Translations under genes and position numbers: made by a program
Assembly (NCBI GenBank): GCA_028284125.1
Contig: JANQSI010000009.1
Span: 310,001-374,000, forward strand
From: Cyclobacteriaceae bacterium
GTDB lineage: Bacteria > Bacteroidota > Bacteroidia > Cytophagales > Cyclobacteriaceae
Direction: 5' to 3'
Length of the DNA: 64,000 bases
Part shown: positions 19,515 through 27,971 of the stretch, in pieces
Numbering within the stretch: the first letter of the stretch is position 1
Layout of the letters: each line of letters begins with the position of its first letter
Notes under the pieces: model-generated
The model's input: the letters and a program-made list of their open reading frames with translations, nothing else
Databases searched by the model: none
Told to the model about the DNA's origin: nothing

Positions 19515-20768
19515 TTAGTAGTGACACTTAGCACATTCCAAACCTCCGATATCCTCTACCTTCATCGGTTCTTTGCTGCGCTCTGAATGCAACTTCACTA
19601 ACTTATTGTAATATTCATTTCCTTTAGTATTAACATCCGTTTCTCTGTGGCAATTGATACACCAGCCCATTGTCAGGTTGGAATACTGATAAACAACTTC
19701 CATTTCTTCAATTGGACCATGACACGTCTGACATTCTATCTCGGCGACATCCACGTGCTGTGAGTGATTGAAATACGCCAAATCTGGAAGATTGTGTATT
19801 CTCACCCATTCAATTGGTTTCGTGTTGGTTCCGTAAGTCTGCGTAGAAGGATCATAATCAATTGCCGCGTATATCTTTTGAATTTCTTCAGACTCAGTTT
19901 TTACCTGAGTATGGCAATTCATACAAATGTTTGGAGAAGGGATGTTTGCAGACTTAGATTTTCTCACACCAGTGTGGCAATACTGACAATCAATTTCATA
20001 TTGGCCAGCATGAATTTTGTGAGAGAATGCAATTGGTTGAGTTGGTTGATAACCGGTCTGCACGCCTATGGTGAAGGCTCCATCTATTAATGTTTTTAAT
20101 ACGATCAGAGTGAAGACGAAAACTACAAGACCAAGAAAGGAATTGCTTTTCAGAGTAGCCATTAAGTCAAACGACTGGTTGACTAGCTCCTCTTCTTCTT
20201 CTCCAAGATCTTTTTTCTCTTTCAGGTATTTGGTCAGTGTATTTACAGCGATTACGAGCGCAATCAATGCTAACACCAAAACGACAACCAAAATAATTAT
20301 AACAGCTGTTAAATAGGATGAAGAAACGGAATCACCTTCTGCTGTACCTGTTGCAGCAACGGCAACCTCTTCCACCGGAGGACCTTTGATTGTCTCCGCC
20401 TGTATATAAGCAAGAAGCTCCATGATCTGATTATCATCAAATGGATAAGCAGTCATTTGCGTCCTGTTGTATTCTTCATAGATCGCGATGGCATCTTCGT
20501 CACCAGATGCTATCAACGCTTGGGAGTTTCTTATCCAGGCATTTAACCACTCGATACTTCGTCTTTCATAGACTCCGGCAAGAGCGGGTCCGATTACTTT
20601 CTTATGGATTTGATGGCACTGAGTACAGTTGGCTTTGAAGGTCGCTTCACCGGCAGCAATTACTGCTTCATCCGATGGAATTTCCTGAGAAAAAACGACT
20701 GTTACCAAGAGGAAACCAAAAGCAGAAATTAGTGCTTTTTTGGTCAGGTCGGTTACTTTTTTTAACAT
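19515..20768 (-). CDS. actA: Alternative Complex III subunit ActA, multiheme cytochrome c
   Basis: I place the start at ATG 20768 (MLKKVTDL), giving 417 residues with a signal sequence ending near VVFSQ. An upstream ATG at 20801 would sit on the likely promoter. An N-terminal monoheme cytochrome c domain (CTQCH) comes first, then a transmembrane helix, a charged linker, a second helix, and a multiheme region with CQYCH, CMNCH, CQTCH, CINCH and CAKCH. That is six CxxCH motifs. The multiheme part has the family pattern FSHKIHAG and FNHSQHV with extra His ligands. First gene of the train. Confidence 0.94.
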   Translation of the reverse strand: MLKKVTDLTKKALISAFGFLLVTVVFSQEIPSDEAVIAAGEATFKANCTQCHQIHKKVIGPALAGVYERRSIEWLNAWIRNSQALIASGDEDAIAIYEEYNRTQMTAYPFDDNQIMELLAYIQAETIKGPPVEEVAVAATGTAEGDSVSSSYLTAVIIILVVVLVLALIALVIAVNTLTKYLKEKKDLGEEEEELVNQSFDLMATLKSNSFLGLVVFVFTLIVLKTLIDGAFTIGVQTGYQPTQPIAFSHKIHAGQYEIDCQYCHTGVRKSKSANIPSPNICMNCHTQVKTESEEIQKIYAAIDYDPSTQTYGTNTKPIEWVRIHNLPDLAYFNHSQHVDVAEIECQTCHGPIEEMEVVYQYSNLTMGWCINCHRETDVNTKGNEYYNKLVKLHSERSKEPMKVEDIGGLECAKCHY

Positions 20769-20798
20769 GTATTTCAAACGCTGGAAATCAAACTCGCA

Positions 20799-20806
20799 CA
20801 AATGTA
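20799..20806 (-). promoter_or_regulatory. Likely -7 element upstream of actA
   Basis: On the minus strand the bases read TACATTTG, a full match to the Bacteroidota -7 consensus TAnnTTTG. It lies about 31 bases before the chosen actA start. I see no TTG at the ideal -33 distance, so a weaker or activated promoter is possible. It is the only such element I saw at the head of the respiratory gene train. Confidence 0.5.
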
Positions 20807-20908
20807 ATATCGGGGTGATTTCTGCGTGTATAAAAGTTGACGAAATCTTCCGAAAGTCCTTATTTGGAATGATTCTAAATAATAAAAATCAATTTTTCAA
20901 GGAAAATC

Positions 20909-22264
20909 TTACTCCAATTTCAATTGGTCATAAAGCAGTTGATGGATTCTTGGCCTGACACTCAAATTGTATAAGTTCCTGTTTTCTCTTGTTGGGTAAA
21001 CTCTATTGGAGAGAAAAATAAAGAGTACATCTGTTTCAGGATCAGCCCATACCAAAGTTCCTGTATATCCTGAATGGCCATAACTTCTGAAGGAGGCATC
21101 TTTCGCTACACTACTTGATGTGGAGTCATATTCAAGCAGTGGTTTGTCAAATCCAAGTCCTCTCCTATTTTCATTGTTAGGATATTGTGTTGAAGTGAAG
21201 AGTTGAATTGTTTCAGGACGCAAATATTGAGTAGTATCTCTTTTGCCATCATCAAGCAACATTCTCCAAACTTTCGCTAGATCTTCAGCATTACTAAAGA
21301 GTCCGGCATTTCCGGAGACACCTTTCATAGTGATTGCTCCTTCGTCATGTACCGTACCATGAATTTGTTCCATTCTGAAATAGGTGTCATTTTCCGTGGG
21401 AACAATCTGAGATCGATCGTATAAGCGGAGCGGATTATACATCAACGTCTCAGCTCCTAAGGGATGATAGAAGTTATTGGATAAGTATTCCTCATAGGAA
21501 GTACCTGTTAATTTGTCTACCAACTCTGGAACCAAGTAAAAGAATAGACCTGAGTAGCGGTAAGTTTTTTCATCTGAAATTTTAGTCTTACCGATCATCT
21601 TTTTGATCTTGGCGTAGAAGTCCTTATGTAAATACAGTGAATCTGTTAAGCCATAGGTATGCGATTCACTCTTTAGACCTACGGTGTTTTTCTTAAATGA
21701 TCCGTTTTTCTTTTTTACTTCTTGGTAGTAAGGAATCCATGGCCTTAGTCCTGCTTGATGGGCGAGCGTTTCCCTAATACCTGCCTTTCCAATTCTACCT
21801 ACATTATCAACGTACTTACCAATCGGATCATCCAGGTCGATCAATCCATCATCGTAAAGTTTCATCAAGGCCAGGGTTGCGCCTGTCACTTTAGTAACCG
21901 ATGCAAGGTCATAGATGTCATTAAGTGCTACTCGTCGAACAGAGTCATATGTGTGGTAGCCATAAGATTTGAAGAAAAAAACACTGTCCCCTTTCGAAGC
22001 ATAAATAACGCATCCGGGAAAGGCCTCTTGTTTTATAGCATCTGAAACAATGCTATCGATTTGAGCCTCAATCGAAATGGTCTCTTCAATTTTCAAATTA
22101 ACCGAATCCAATTCCAGAGTCAAACTAGCAGAATCCAATTCTTGAATGAGGTTTATTGCACTGTCCTCAGGAGCAGCTTGCAGTGAATCTAATTCTTGAG
22201 AGAATCCAGTTATTACATTCGAGATGAATAAAACACCAATAACAATTCTTATGGAATGGATCAT
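20909..22264 (-). CDS. Secreted serine hydrolase of the beta-lactamase / class C family
   Basis: 451 residues. The signal sequence ends near NVITGFSQ. A low-complexity linker rich in LDS and Glu follows (residues about 25-70), then a penicillin-binding-protein-like serine hydrolase domain. The catalytic SxxK is SVTK in DLASVTKVTG (residue about 123), the second motif is probably YRYSG, and GHSGYTG near residue 383 is the HxG-type third motif. Members act as esterases, DD-peptidases or cyclic-peptide hydrolases, and the true substrate is unknown. In Bacteroidota similar domains are often fused to glycoside hydrolase family 3 enzymes; here it stands alone. Confidence 0.85.
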   Translation of the reverse strand: MIHSIRIVIGVLFISNVITGFSQELDSLQAAPEDSAINLIQELDSASLTLELDSVNLKIEETISIEAQIDSIVSDAIKQEAFPGCVIYASKGDSVFFFKSYGYHTYDSVRRVALNDIYDLASVTKVTGATLALMKLYDDGLIDLDDPIGKYVDNVGRIGKAGIRETLAHQAGLRPWIPYYQEVKKKNGSFKKNTVGLKSESHTYGLTDSLYLHKDFYAKIKKMIGKTKISDEKTYRYSGLFFYLVPELVDKLTGTSYEEYLSNNFYHPLGAETLMYNPLRLYDRSQIVPTENDTYFRMEQIHGTVHDEGAITMKGVSGNAGLFSNAEDLAKVWRMLLDDGKRDTTQYLRPETIQLFTSTQYPNNENRRGLGFDKPLLEYDSTSSSVAKDASFRSYGHSGYTGTLVWADPETDVLFIFLSNRVYPTRENRNLYNLSVRPRIHQLLYDQLKLE

Positions 22265-22268
22265 GTTC

Positions 22269-22276
22269 TACTTTTG
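22269..22276 (+). promoter_or_regulatory. Likely -7 element for the serA fusion gene
   Basis: The bases TACTTTTG match the Bacteroidota -7 consensus TAnnTTTG and lie 13 bases before the ATG at 22290, giving a very short leader. No good TTG at -33 is visible. The element lies between two divergent genes whose starts are only 25 bases apart. Confidence 0.45.
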
Positions 22277-22289
22277 CGGCTGATTTAAA

Positions 22290-24188
22290 ATGAAAATGAA
22301 AGGTAAGCAATACTTCATCATAGATTTTGATAGTACGTTCACGAAAGTGGAAGCACTAGATATTTTGGCAGAAATATCTTTAAAAGACGATCAAAATAAA
22401 AATGAAGGGATTCAGAAAATAAAAGATGCGACTGACAAAGCTATGGCTGGTGATTTGTCTTTTCGAGAATCATTGACAGAGCGAATCAAAGTTCTTAAAG
22501 CACATCGCGATCATTTGACAGAGTTGATTGAAAAGTTGAGCAAGCAGGTTTCCAAATCTTTTCACCGGAACGGAGAATTCATTTCAAAATATAAAGACAA
22601 CATATATATAGTGTCAAATGGCTTCAAAGATTTCATTGTTCCAATCGTAGAGAAATATGGGATACATGCTGAAAATGTTTATGCCAACGAATTCAAGTAC
22701 GGATCATCAGGACAAATCATTGGCTTTGATGATGACAACTTGCTATCTAAAAATGATGGGAAACCTAACCAAATCAGAAAGCTGAATCTAGAAGGTGAAG
22801 TCTTTGTCCTTGGAGATGGCTACACCGATTATGAAATAAAGAAGGCAGGACTGGCTCATAAGTTTTATGCCTTCACAGAAAATGTCCGAAGAGAAAGTGT
22901 ATTAGCAGAGGCTGATCATGAAGCACCTTCACTGGATGATTTCTTGTTTTCCCAAAATTTGGAACGCGCACACTCCTACCCCAAAAACCGGATCAAAGTA
23001 TTACTATTAGAGGGAATTCACACGCACGGTTTTGAAAAATTAAAATCTGAGGAATACAAAGTCGAGACCAAACCTAGCGCCTTAACTGAGGAAGAACTTT
23101 GCGAAGCAATCAAAGGAGTAAGTATTCTTGGTATTCGATCTAAAACCCAAGTGACAGCCAAGGTGTTGGAGAATGCCAACAGGTTGCTTTCCATTGGAGC
23201 CTTTTGTATTGGAACCAATCAAATTGACCTTGAAAAGTGTCTGGAAAAAGGAGTTGCCGTTTTTAACGCGCCATTCTCCAACACCAGATCGGTTGTAGAG
23301 CTAGCAATTGCTGAAATCATTATGCTGATGAGAAACCTTCCGGATCGCATCATGAAAATGCATAATGGAATCTGGGACAAATCTGCATCGGGGAGTAGCG
23401 AAATCAGAGGTAAAATGCTTGGGATTGTTGGCTATGGAAATATTGGATCACAGCTGTCCATCATTGCCGAATCACTAGGAATGCAAGTTCAGTTTTATGA
23501 TATTGAAGAAAAACTGGCACTAGGGAATGCCAAGTCAGCAAATAGCCTCAATGACTTGTTAGCGACTTCAGACATTGTCAGTCTTCATGTCGATGGAAGA
23601 GCTTCAAATAAATGGCTGCTGGATGAATCCCAATTTGAGCAGATGAAAGATGGAGTTGTCCTACTAAACCTAAGTCGAGGACATGTTGTTAACATTGATG
23701 CTCTTAAAAAATTCATAGATAATGGAAAAGTACATGGGGCAAGTGTAGATGTTTTTCCATACGAACCACTAACAAATGAAGAGCCTTTTGAATCTCCACT
23801 TAAGGGATCAAGAAATACCATTCTTACTCCGCACGTTGGAGGTAGTACAGCAGAAGCTCAAGTAAACATTGCAGATTTTGTCCCTGGAAAAATCATTGAT
23901 TATATCAACACCGGGTCTACATCAAATAGTGTGAATTTTCCCAACCTGACACTACCTATACTAAAGGAGGCGCACAGGTTCATTCATATCCATGAGAATC
24001 ATCCTGGAATCCTTGCCGAAATCAATAATATCCTGGCTGATCACGGCATTAATATTGTAGGTGAATATTTGAAAACCAATGAAAAAATCGGGTATGTTAT
24101 TACGGATATTGATAAAAATTATCAAGATGACGTAATAAAAGACCTGAAAATGATAAATGGTACCATAAGATTCAGAGTTTTATATTAA
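22290..24188 (+). CDS. serA: Fusion of phosphoserine phosphatase-like HAD domain and D-3-phosphoglycerate dehydrogenase with ACT domain
   Basis: 632 residues, in two enzymes. Residues 1 to about 215 are a HAD-IB phosphatase: DFDSTF at 12-17 (nucleophile and acid Asp), SNGFKDF, and GDGYTDYE near 174. From about 230 to 545 lies a D-isomer 2-hydroxyacid dehydrogenase with the NAD site GIVGYGNIGSQ, an Arg in LNLSRGHVVN, a Glu in PYEPL and the catalytic His in LTPHVGGST. An ACT domain (about 560-632, HENHPGILAEINNILADHGI) probably binds serine for feedback control. It would catalyse the first and last steps of serine synthesis. SerC-like enzyme is encoded two genes downstream. Confidence 0.9.
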   Translation: MKMKGKQYFIIDFDSTFTKVEALDILAEISLKDDQNKNEGIQKIKDATDKAMAGDLSFRESLTERIKVLKAHRDHLTELIEKLSKQVSKSFHRNGEFISKYKDNIYIVSNGFKDFIVPIVEKYGIHAENVYANEFKYGSSGQIIGFDDDNLLSKNDGKPNQIRKLNLEGEVFVLGDGYTDYEIKKAGLAHKFYAFTENVRRESVLAEADHEAPSLDDFLFSQNLERAHSYPKNRIKVLLLEGIHTHGFEKLKSEEYKVETKPSALTEEELCEAIKGVSILGIRSKTQVTAKVLENANRLLSIGAFCIGTNQIDLEKCLEKGVAVFNAPFSNTRSVVELAIAEIIMLMRNLPDRIMKMHNGIWDKSASGSSEIRGKMLGIVGYGNIGSQLSIIAESLGMQVQFYDIEEKLALGNAKSANSLNDLLATSDIVSLHVDGRASNKWLLDESQFEQMKDGVVLLNLSRGHVVNIDALKKFIDNGKVHGASVDVFPYEPLTNEEPFESPLKGSRNTILTPHVGGSTAEAQVNIADFVPGKIIDYINTGSTSNSVNFPNLTLPILKEAHRFIHIHENHPGILAEINNILADHGINIVGEYLKTNEKIGYVITDIDKNYQDDVIKDLKMINGTIRFRVLY

Positions 24189-24266
24189 GTTTATCCCTTG
24201 AATTAGACGACCACCTCATCCTAAAAGCTTATTTTTTTTAACATTAAGCTAATTTTAAATACGCCA

Positions 24267-24653
24267 ATGAGTCACTCGCTAAACTGGAAGCCGCTGAGCA
24301 CAAAAGATCAATTCGAAGAGTTGCTTGAAAACTCACGCACTAAACCTGCGCTTATTTTTAAGCACAGACCTTCGTCTCCAGAAAGCACGAAAGTTAAGGA
24401 ATCGTTAGAAGCCGATTGGACCATTGCACCGGACTCGATGGACCTTTTCATCGTAGATGTGATGAAAGACAAAGAAGTTTCTTATGAGGTTACAGAGACG
24501 GCAGGAGTAATGAATGAATTCCCTCAGGTTTTACTTTTCGCTGATGGCGTGACCATGTACGATGAGGCCCACGAGATGATTAACGTGAAAAAGATCAAAT
24601 TGGCACTAAAAATCATCAATAGGACATTTAAGTGGATGGAAACTCGGGTTTAA
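24267..24653 (+). CDS. YtxJ-like bacilliredoxin-fold protein lacking the active-site cysteine
   Basis: 128 residues. The alignment anchors of YtxJ (DUF2847), a monothiol bacilliredoxin of bacillithiol users, are present: FKHRPSSPEST near residues 31-40, MNEFPQVLLFADG with the cis-Pro-Gln, and the C-terminal HEMI. The Cys expected in the KHSTRC motif is Ser37 here, and the entire protein has no cysteine. It therefore cannot act as a thiol redox enzyme. It lies between serA and serC genes in the same direction, and bacillithiol is known in Bacteroidota. The family assignment is by pattern and moderately sure. Confidence 0.7.
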   Translation: MSHSLNWKPLSTKDQFEELLENSRTKPALIFKHRPSSPESTKVKESLEADWTIAPDSMDLFIVDVMKDKEVSYEVTETAGVMNEFPQVLLFADGVTMYDEAHEMINVKKIKLALKIINRTFKWMETRV

Positions 24654-24685
24654 TCCATCACTTTTTATTAAGAAGAAATTAATAT

Positions 24686-24713
24686 TGCTCTTCAATTCAG
24701 AAGAGCATTTTTT
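24686..24713 (+). terminator. Hairpin with T-tract directly against the serC start
   Basis: A perfect 8-bp stem, TGCTCTTC / GAAGAGCA, with a six-base loop AATTCA and then six T's. The T-tract ends at 24713 and the serC ATG begins at 24714. It has the full form of a Rho-independent terminator for ytxJ but leaves no room for a normal serC leader. It may be an attenuator. Confidence 0.75.
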
Positions 24714-25784
24714 ATGTCCAATAAGATCTATCTCACTCCCGGGCCCTCCCAATTATTTTACACATTCGAAGAGCATTTCAAAAAAGCAATGTCTCTTGAT
24801 GTTGGTTCGATTTCTCATCGCAGCAAAGACTTTGTTTCCATTGTGAAGCATACCAAGGATTGTCTGCGAGAGTTACTTGAAATACCGCACGATTATGACA
24901 TCTTTTTTCTTAGCTCAGCTAATGAAGCTTGGGATCGAATCATTCAAAATTTGGTAATAGAAACTTCACATCATTTTGCCAACGGAGCGTTTAGTAAGAA
25001 GTTTTATGATTTTGCCATTAAGTATGGAAAATCAAGTACACTAAATGAAGTTGGTGACGGACAATCATTCAAGAACTTCGAAGTGCCAGCAGAAGCCGAG
25101 TTAATCGGATTGACGAAGAATGAAACGAGCATGGGGTTTACATTTCCCGAAAGTGAGATTGAACAACTCAGGAAGGACAATCCTGATCAATTAATTGCGC
25201 TGGATATGGTAAGCGCCACTCCTTCCATTCCAATCAATTTGAGCAATGTCGACACTGCTTATTTCTCCGTACAAAAATCTTTTGGAATGCCTCCTGGTCT
25301 TGGCGTTTGGATCTGCAATCAAAAGTGTCAGGAACAAGCGATCAAAAAGTCAGAAAGGACAACCATCGGATCATACCGATCACTTCCAAATCTCAAGAAA
25401 TTATCAGACAAAGATCAAACTCCTGATACACCTAATTCTTTAGCGATTTACATTCTTGGAAAAATTGCTGAAGACATGCTAGAAGTCGGCAAGAAAAAGA
25501 TTATTAATGATACCATTTATAAATCCACCATTCTATACCAAGCCATTGAAAACCACCCTTCTTTGAGTCCTTTTGTGAACGACGCAACCTATCAATCAAA
25601 AACAACGATTGTTGCCAATACAAATGATCCAGGAAAAATGATTTCTTATTTCAAAGAAAAGGGAATTGTGATTGGCTCAGGATATGGATCACACAAAGAA
25701 AACCACATCCGAATCGCCAACTTCGTGACGCACTCAAAAGAAACAATCGAAATGGTGTGTGATTTACTTCCAGAAATAGAATAA
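24714..25784 (+). CDS. SerC-like phosphoserine aminotransferase (class V)
   Basis: 356 residues of the class V aminotransferase fold. TPGPSQLFY near residue 8 is the substrate loop, FLSSANEAWD follows the helix pattern of the family, DMVSATPSIPI holds the PLP-pocket Asp, and YFSVQKSFGMPPGLGVWI carries the PLP-binding Lys. The last domain has GSGYGSHKENHIRIANF. SerC makes phosphoserine from 3-phosphohydroxypyruvate, the step between the two activities of the upstream fusion. The start is fixed by the near N-terminal TPGPS motif. Alanine-glyoxylate aminotransferase is the alternative, but the serA neighbour supports serC. Confidence 0.82.
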   Translation: MSNKIYLTPGPSQLFYTFEEHFKKAMSLDVGSISHRSKDFVSIVKHTKDCLRELLEIPHDYDIFFLSSANEAWDRIIQNLVIETSHHFANGAFSKKFYDFAIKYGKSSTLNEVGDGQSFKNFEVPAEAELIGLTKNETSMGFTFPESEIEQLRKDNPDQLIALDMVSATPSIPINLSNVDTAYFSVQKSFGMPPGLGVWICNQKCQEQAIKKSERTTIGSYRSLPNLKKLSDKDQTPDTPNSLAIYILGKIAEDMLEVGKKKIINDTIYKSTILYQAIENHPSLSPFVNDATYQSKTTIVANTNDPGKMISYFKEKGIVIGSGYGSHKENHIRIANFVTHSKETIEMVCDLLPEIE

Positions 25785-25893
25785 AATTTGGAATAGGGTT
25801 GTTATTTCTATTCATATCTAAAATTTTCTTTCAAATACATCAAATTTTAGATGAATATTTGGAATCAATAAGGGTGAAAGATTGTTGATAAGT

Positions 25894-25901
25894 TAACTTT
25901 G
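25894..25901 (+). promoter_or_regulatory. Likely -7 element for the universal stress gene
   Basis: TAACTTTG matches the Bacteroidota -7 consensus. It lies 19 bases before the ATG at 25921, a normal distance. I do not see a good -33 TTG at the standard spacing. Confidence 0.45.
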
Positions 25902-25920
25902 CAACATCAAATAACACCCC

Positions 25921-26829
25921 ATGATCACCTTCAATAAAATCCTCGTTTGTTTAGACCTTTCAGTTGCTGATGAAGTAACAATTAGAAGTGCTTGTGAAAT
26001 CTCCAAATTAGCCGGAACAACAGAGGTAACATTCCTTAATGTCATCAAAGATTTCAATCTTCCTGATTCGCTGGAAAAGGAATTTCCTGACTTAGTTAAA
26101 AAGGCAATTGCGGAACGAAGAGAGAAATTGCAACAGGCAGTTAGCTCCACATTTGACTGTGATCATGTCAAGACCAATATTGAAATTCGAAAAGGTAATG
26201 CCACTAAGGAAATACTTTCGTGTTCTGTCAAGAATGGTGCAGACTTGATCGTTTTGGGCAGAAAGAAAGAAAATAGTTCTGTACTAAAAACCAGAATAGT
26301 TAGAAGAGCAGCCTGCAACATTTTACTGGTACCGGAAGACTCGAAACTGAAATTTGAGAAAATTCATGTCCCTGTTGATTTTTCAAATTACTCAGACCTT
26401 TCTCTTGACACAGCCCTTTCTCTTACCGGACAAGAAAAAGCCGAAATCCTGCTTCAGAATGTTTATCACGTTCCAAGCAGCTATCGATACTCCGGAAAGA
26501 CTTACGAAGAATTTGCAGAGATCATGCGAGAACATTCCAATAAAGATCTAGGAGTTCTACTTAAACGCGCTTCAATCAACAATCAAAATCTGGAGCCAAT
26601 TCACTCTCTGGATGACGGCCAAAATGTTACCAGAATGGTGTACGATGAGTCGATGAAAAGAAAAGCCGATCTGATGGTCATTGGTGCCAAAGGAAGAACT
26701 GCAGCTTCTGCCCTATTTATTGGAAGCAAAGCAGAGCGAATGATCCAAATAAATGATTCTATCCCATTGTTGGTCGTTCGTGAAAAAGGGGCTAACGCGG
26801 GTATTCTAGAATCTCTCCAGGATCTCTAA
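25921..26829 (+). CDS. Universal stress protein with two UspA domains
   Basis: 302 residues, two tandem UspA folds. The first begins FNKILVCLDLSVADE and the second begins KIHVPVDFSNYSDLSLDTAL (about residue 143). The C-terminal half ends with ADLMVIGAKGRTAASALFIGSKAERMI, which closely follows the ATP-binding pattern G-x2-G-x9-G-S/T. It probably responds to starvation or stress. It overlaps the convergent MarR gene by four bases. Confidence 0.9.
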   Translation: MITFNKILVCLDLSVADEVTIRSACEISKLAGTTEVTFLNVIKDFNLPDSLEKEFPDLVKKAIAERREKLQQAVSSTFDCDHVKTNIEIRKGNATKEILSCSVKNGADLIVLGRKKENSSVLKTRIVRRAACNILLVPEDSKLKFEKIHVPVDFSNYSDLSLDTALSLTGQEKAEILLQNVYHVPSSYRYSGKTYEEFAEIMREHSNKDLGVLLKRASINNQNLEPIHSLDDGQNVTRMVYDESMKRKADLMVIGAKGRTAASALFIGSKAERMIQINDSIPLLVVREKGANAGILESLQDL

Positions 26830-27275
26830 CTTCTGATCTTATCCAAAAGATCGTTAAGAACTTTGCTTTCTTCTTCAGATAGTTTTCTAGACTGCTTTTC
26901 CCATGATTCCATTTCCTTGTCAAGCTGGGAAAGTAAATCAAGTCCTTCTTTTGAGATGAAAACATCAACTGCGCGTCGATCATGACCGCATTGCTTACGT
27001 AAGACTAAACCTTTTTCCTCAAGTTTGTCTACGATTCTAGAGGCGTTTGAACTCTTATCAAGCATTCTGTCAATCAATAAATTCACGGTAGAAGGCTCTG
27101 GATGCTGACCTCTTAAAATTCGCAAAATATTAAATTGAGGTGTGGTCAACCCAAAGGGCTTAAACAACTTCACGTGGGTTTGGTGTAACCACGAATTGGT
27201 GTAAATCAAATTCACGACAGCCTTTGAATACTCAGTCTTGAACTTCTTCTGTTTTATCTCTTCTGCAATACCCAT
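26826..27275 (-). CDS. MarR-family transcriptional regulator
   Basis: 149 residues with the winged-helix MarR layout: a first helix pair (LIYTNSWLHQTHVKLFKPFGLTTPQFNILRIL), the recognition helix around LIDRMLDKSSNASRIVDKLEEKGLV, and the wing KQCGHDRRAVDVFISKEG, where DRR is a family signature. It lies convergent to the universal stress gene. The regulated genes are not obvious. Confidence 0.92.
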   Translation of the reverse strand: MGIAEEIKQKKFKTEYSKAVVNLIYTNSWLHQTHVKLFKPFGLTTPQFNILRILRGQHPEPSTVNLLIDRMLDKSSNASRIVDKLEEKGLVLRKQCGHDRRAVDVFISKEGLDLLSQLDKEMESWEKQSRKLSEEESKVLNDLLDKIRS

Positions 27276-27401
27276 TCTAAATACTTGTACATTAAATGTA
27301 ACTACATCCTTTTCAAAAAAGTTGCAAAATAAAAAATCAGATTGAAATTAAACCTTCGGCTATCTTTAACATCAAAGGTCTAGTTACCTACCAGAGAAAA
27401 C

Positions 27402-27938
27402 GTGGAAGAACTGATCATTCAGAAAATCCGGGAAGAGGAAACTCGTAATTATGGGTTCAATCTTTTGGTAAGAGAATACCAGGAGCGAGTGTATTGGCAT
27501 GTGAGAAAAATGGTGATTGATCATGAAGATGCGGACGATCTGGTTCAGGAGATTTTTGTTAAAGTTTGGAAAAACCTCGGTTCATTCAGAGAAGATTCCA
27601 AACTCTACACCTGGATCTATCGAATAGCTACCAATGAATGTCTTACTTTTTTGAAAAAGAAGAAAAGGAAGTATTTCGTACCTATTGGAGATGTGTCGAA
27701 GGAATTAAGTGAGAAATTGGATGAAGATGTTGCTATCAGCGGAGATGAAGTTCAACTTAAGTTGCAAAAAGCGTTATTAAAGTTACCAGATAAGCAACGA
27801 GCAGTGTTCAATATGAAATACTTCGATGAGATGAAATTTTCAGAAATTGCTGAAGTGACTGGAACTAGCGTTGGAGCTTTAAAAGCGAGTTATCATCATG
27901 CGGTGAAAAAAATTGAAGAATTTATTGTAGACGATTAA
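27402..27938 (+). CDS. ECF-type RNA polymerase sigma factor
   Basis: 178 residues with GTG start. Region 2 shows YWHVRKMVIDHEDADDLVQEIFVKVWKNL, with TWIYRIATNECLTFLKKKKRK following, and region 4 shows LQKALLKLPDKQRAVFNMKYFDEMKFSEIAEVTGTSVGALKASYHHAVKKI. This is the layout of extracytoplasmic-function sigma factors. It is the first gene of a four-gene forward run (membrane protein, Spy/CpxP-like protein, barrel-like protein) and probably governs envelope functions. The weak element TATCTTTA at 27361 may be its -7 region. Confidence 0.95.
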   Translation: MEELIIQKIREEETRNYGFNLLVREYQERVYWHVRKMVIDHEDADDLVQEIFVKVWKNLGSFREDSKLYTWIYRIATNECLTFLKKKKRKYFVPIGDVSKELSEKLDEDVAISGDEVQLKLQKALLKLPDKQRAVFNMKYFDEMKFSEIAEVTGTSVGALKASYHHAVKKIEEFIVDD

Positions 27939-27971
27939 ACCTTTTATAAAAACTGAAGTCAAAGTGTTGAG

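Noticed and set aside
24226-24250. Hairpin AGCTTA / TAAGCT after the serA fusion gene
   Set aside because: Only six pairs with a long T-rich loop and no clear following T-tract, so not a convincing terminator.
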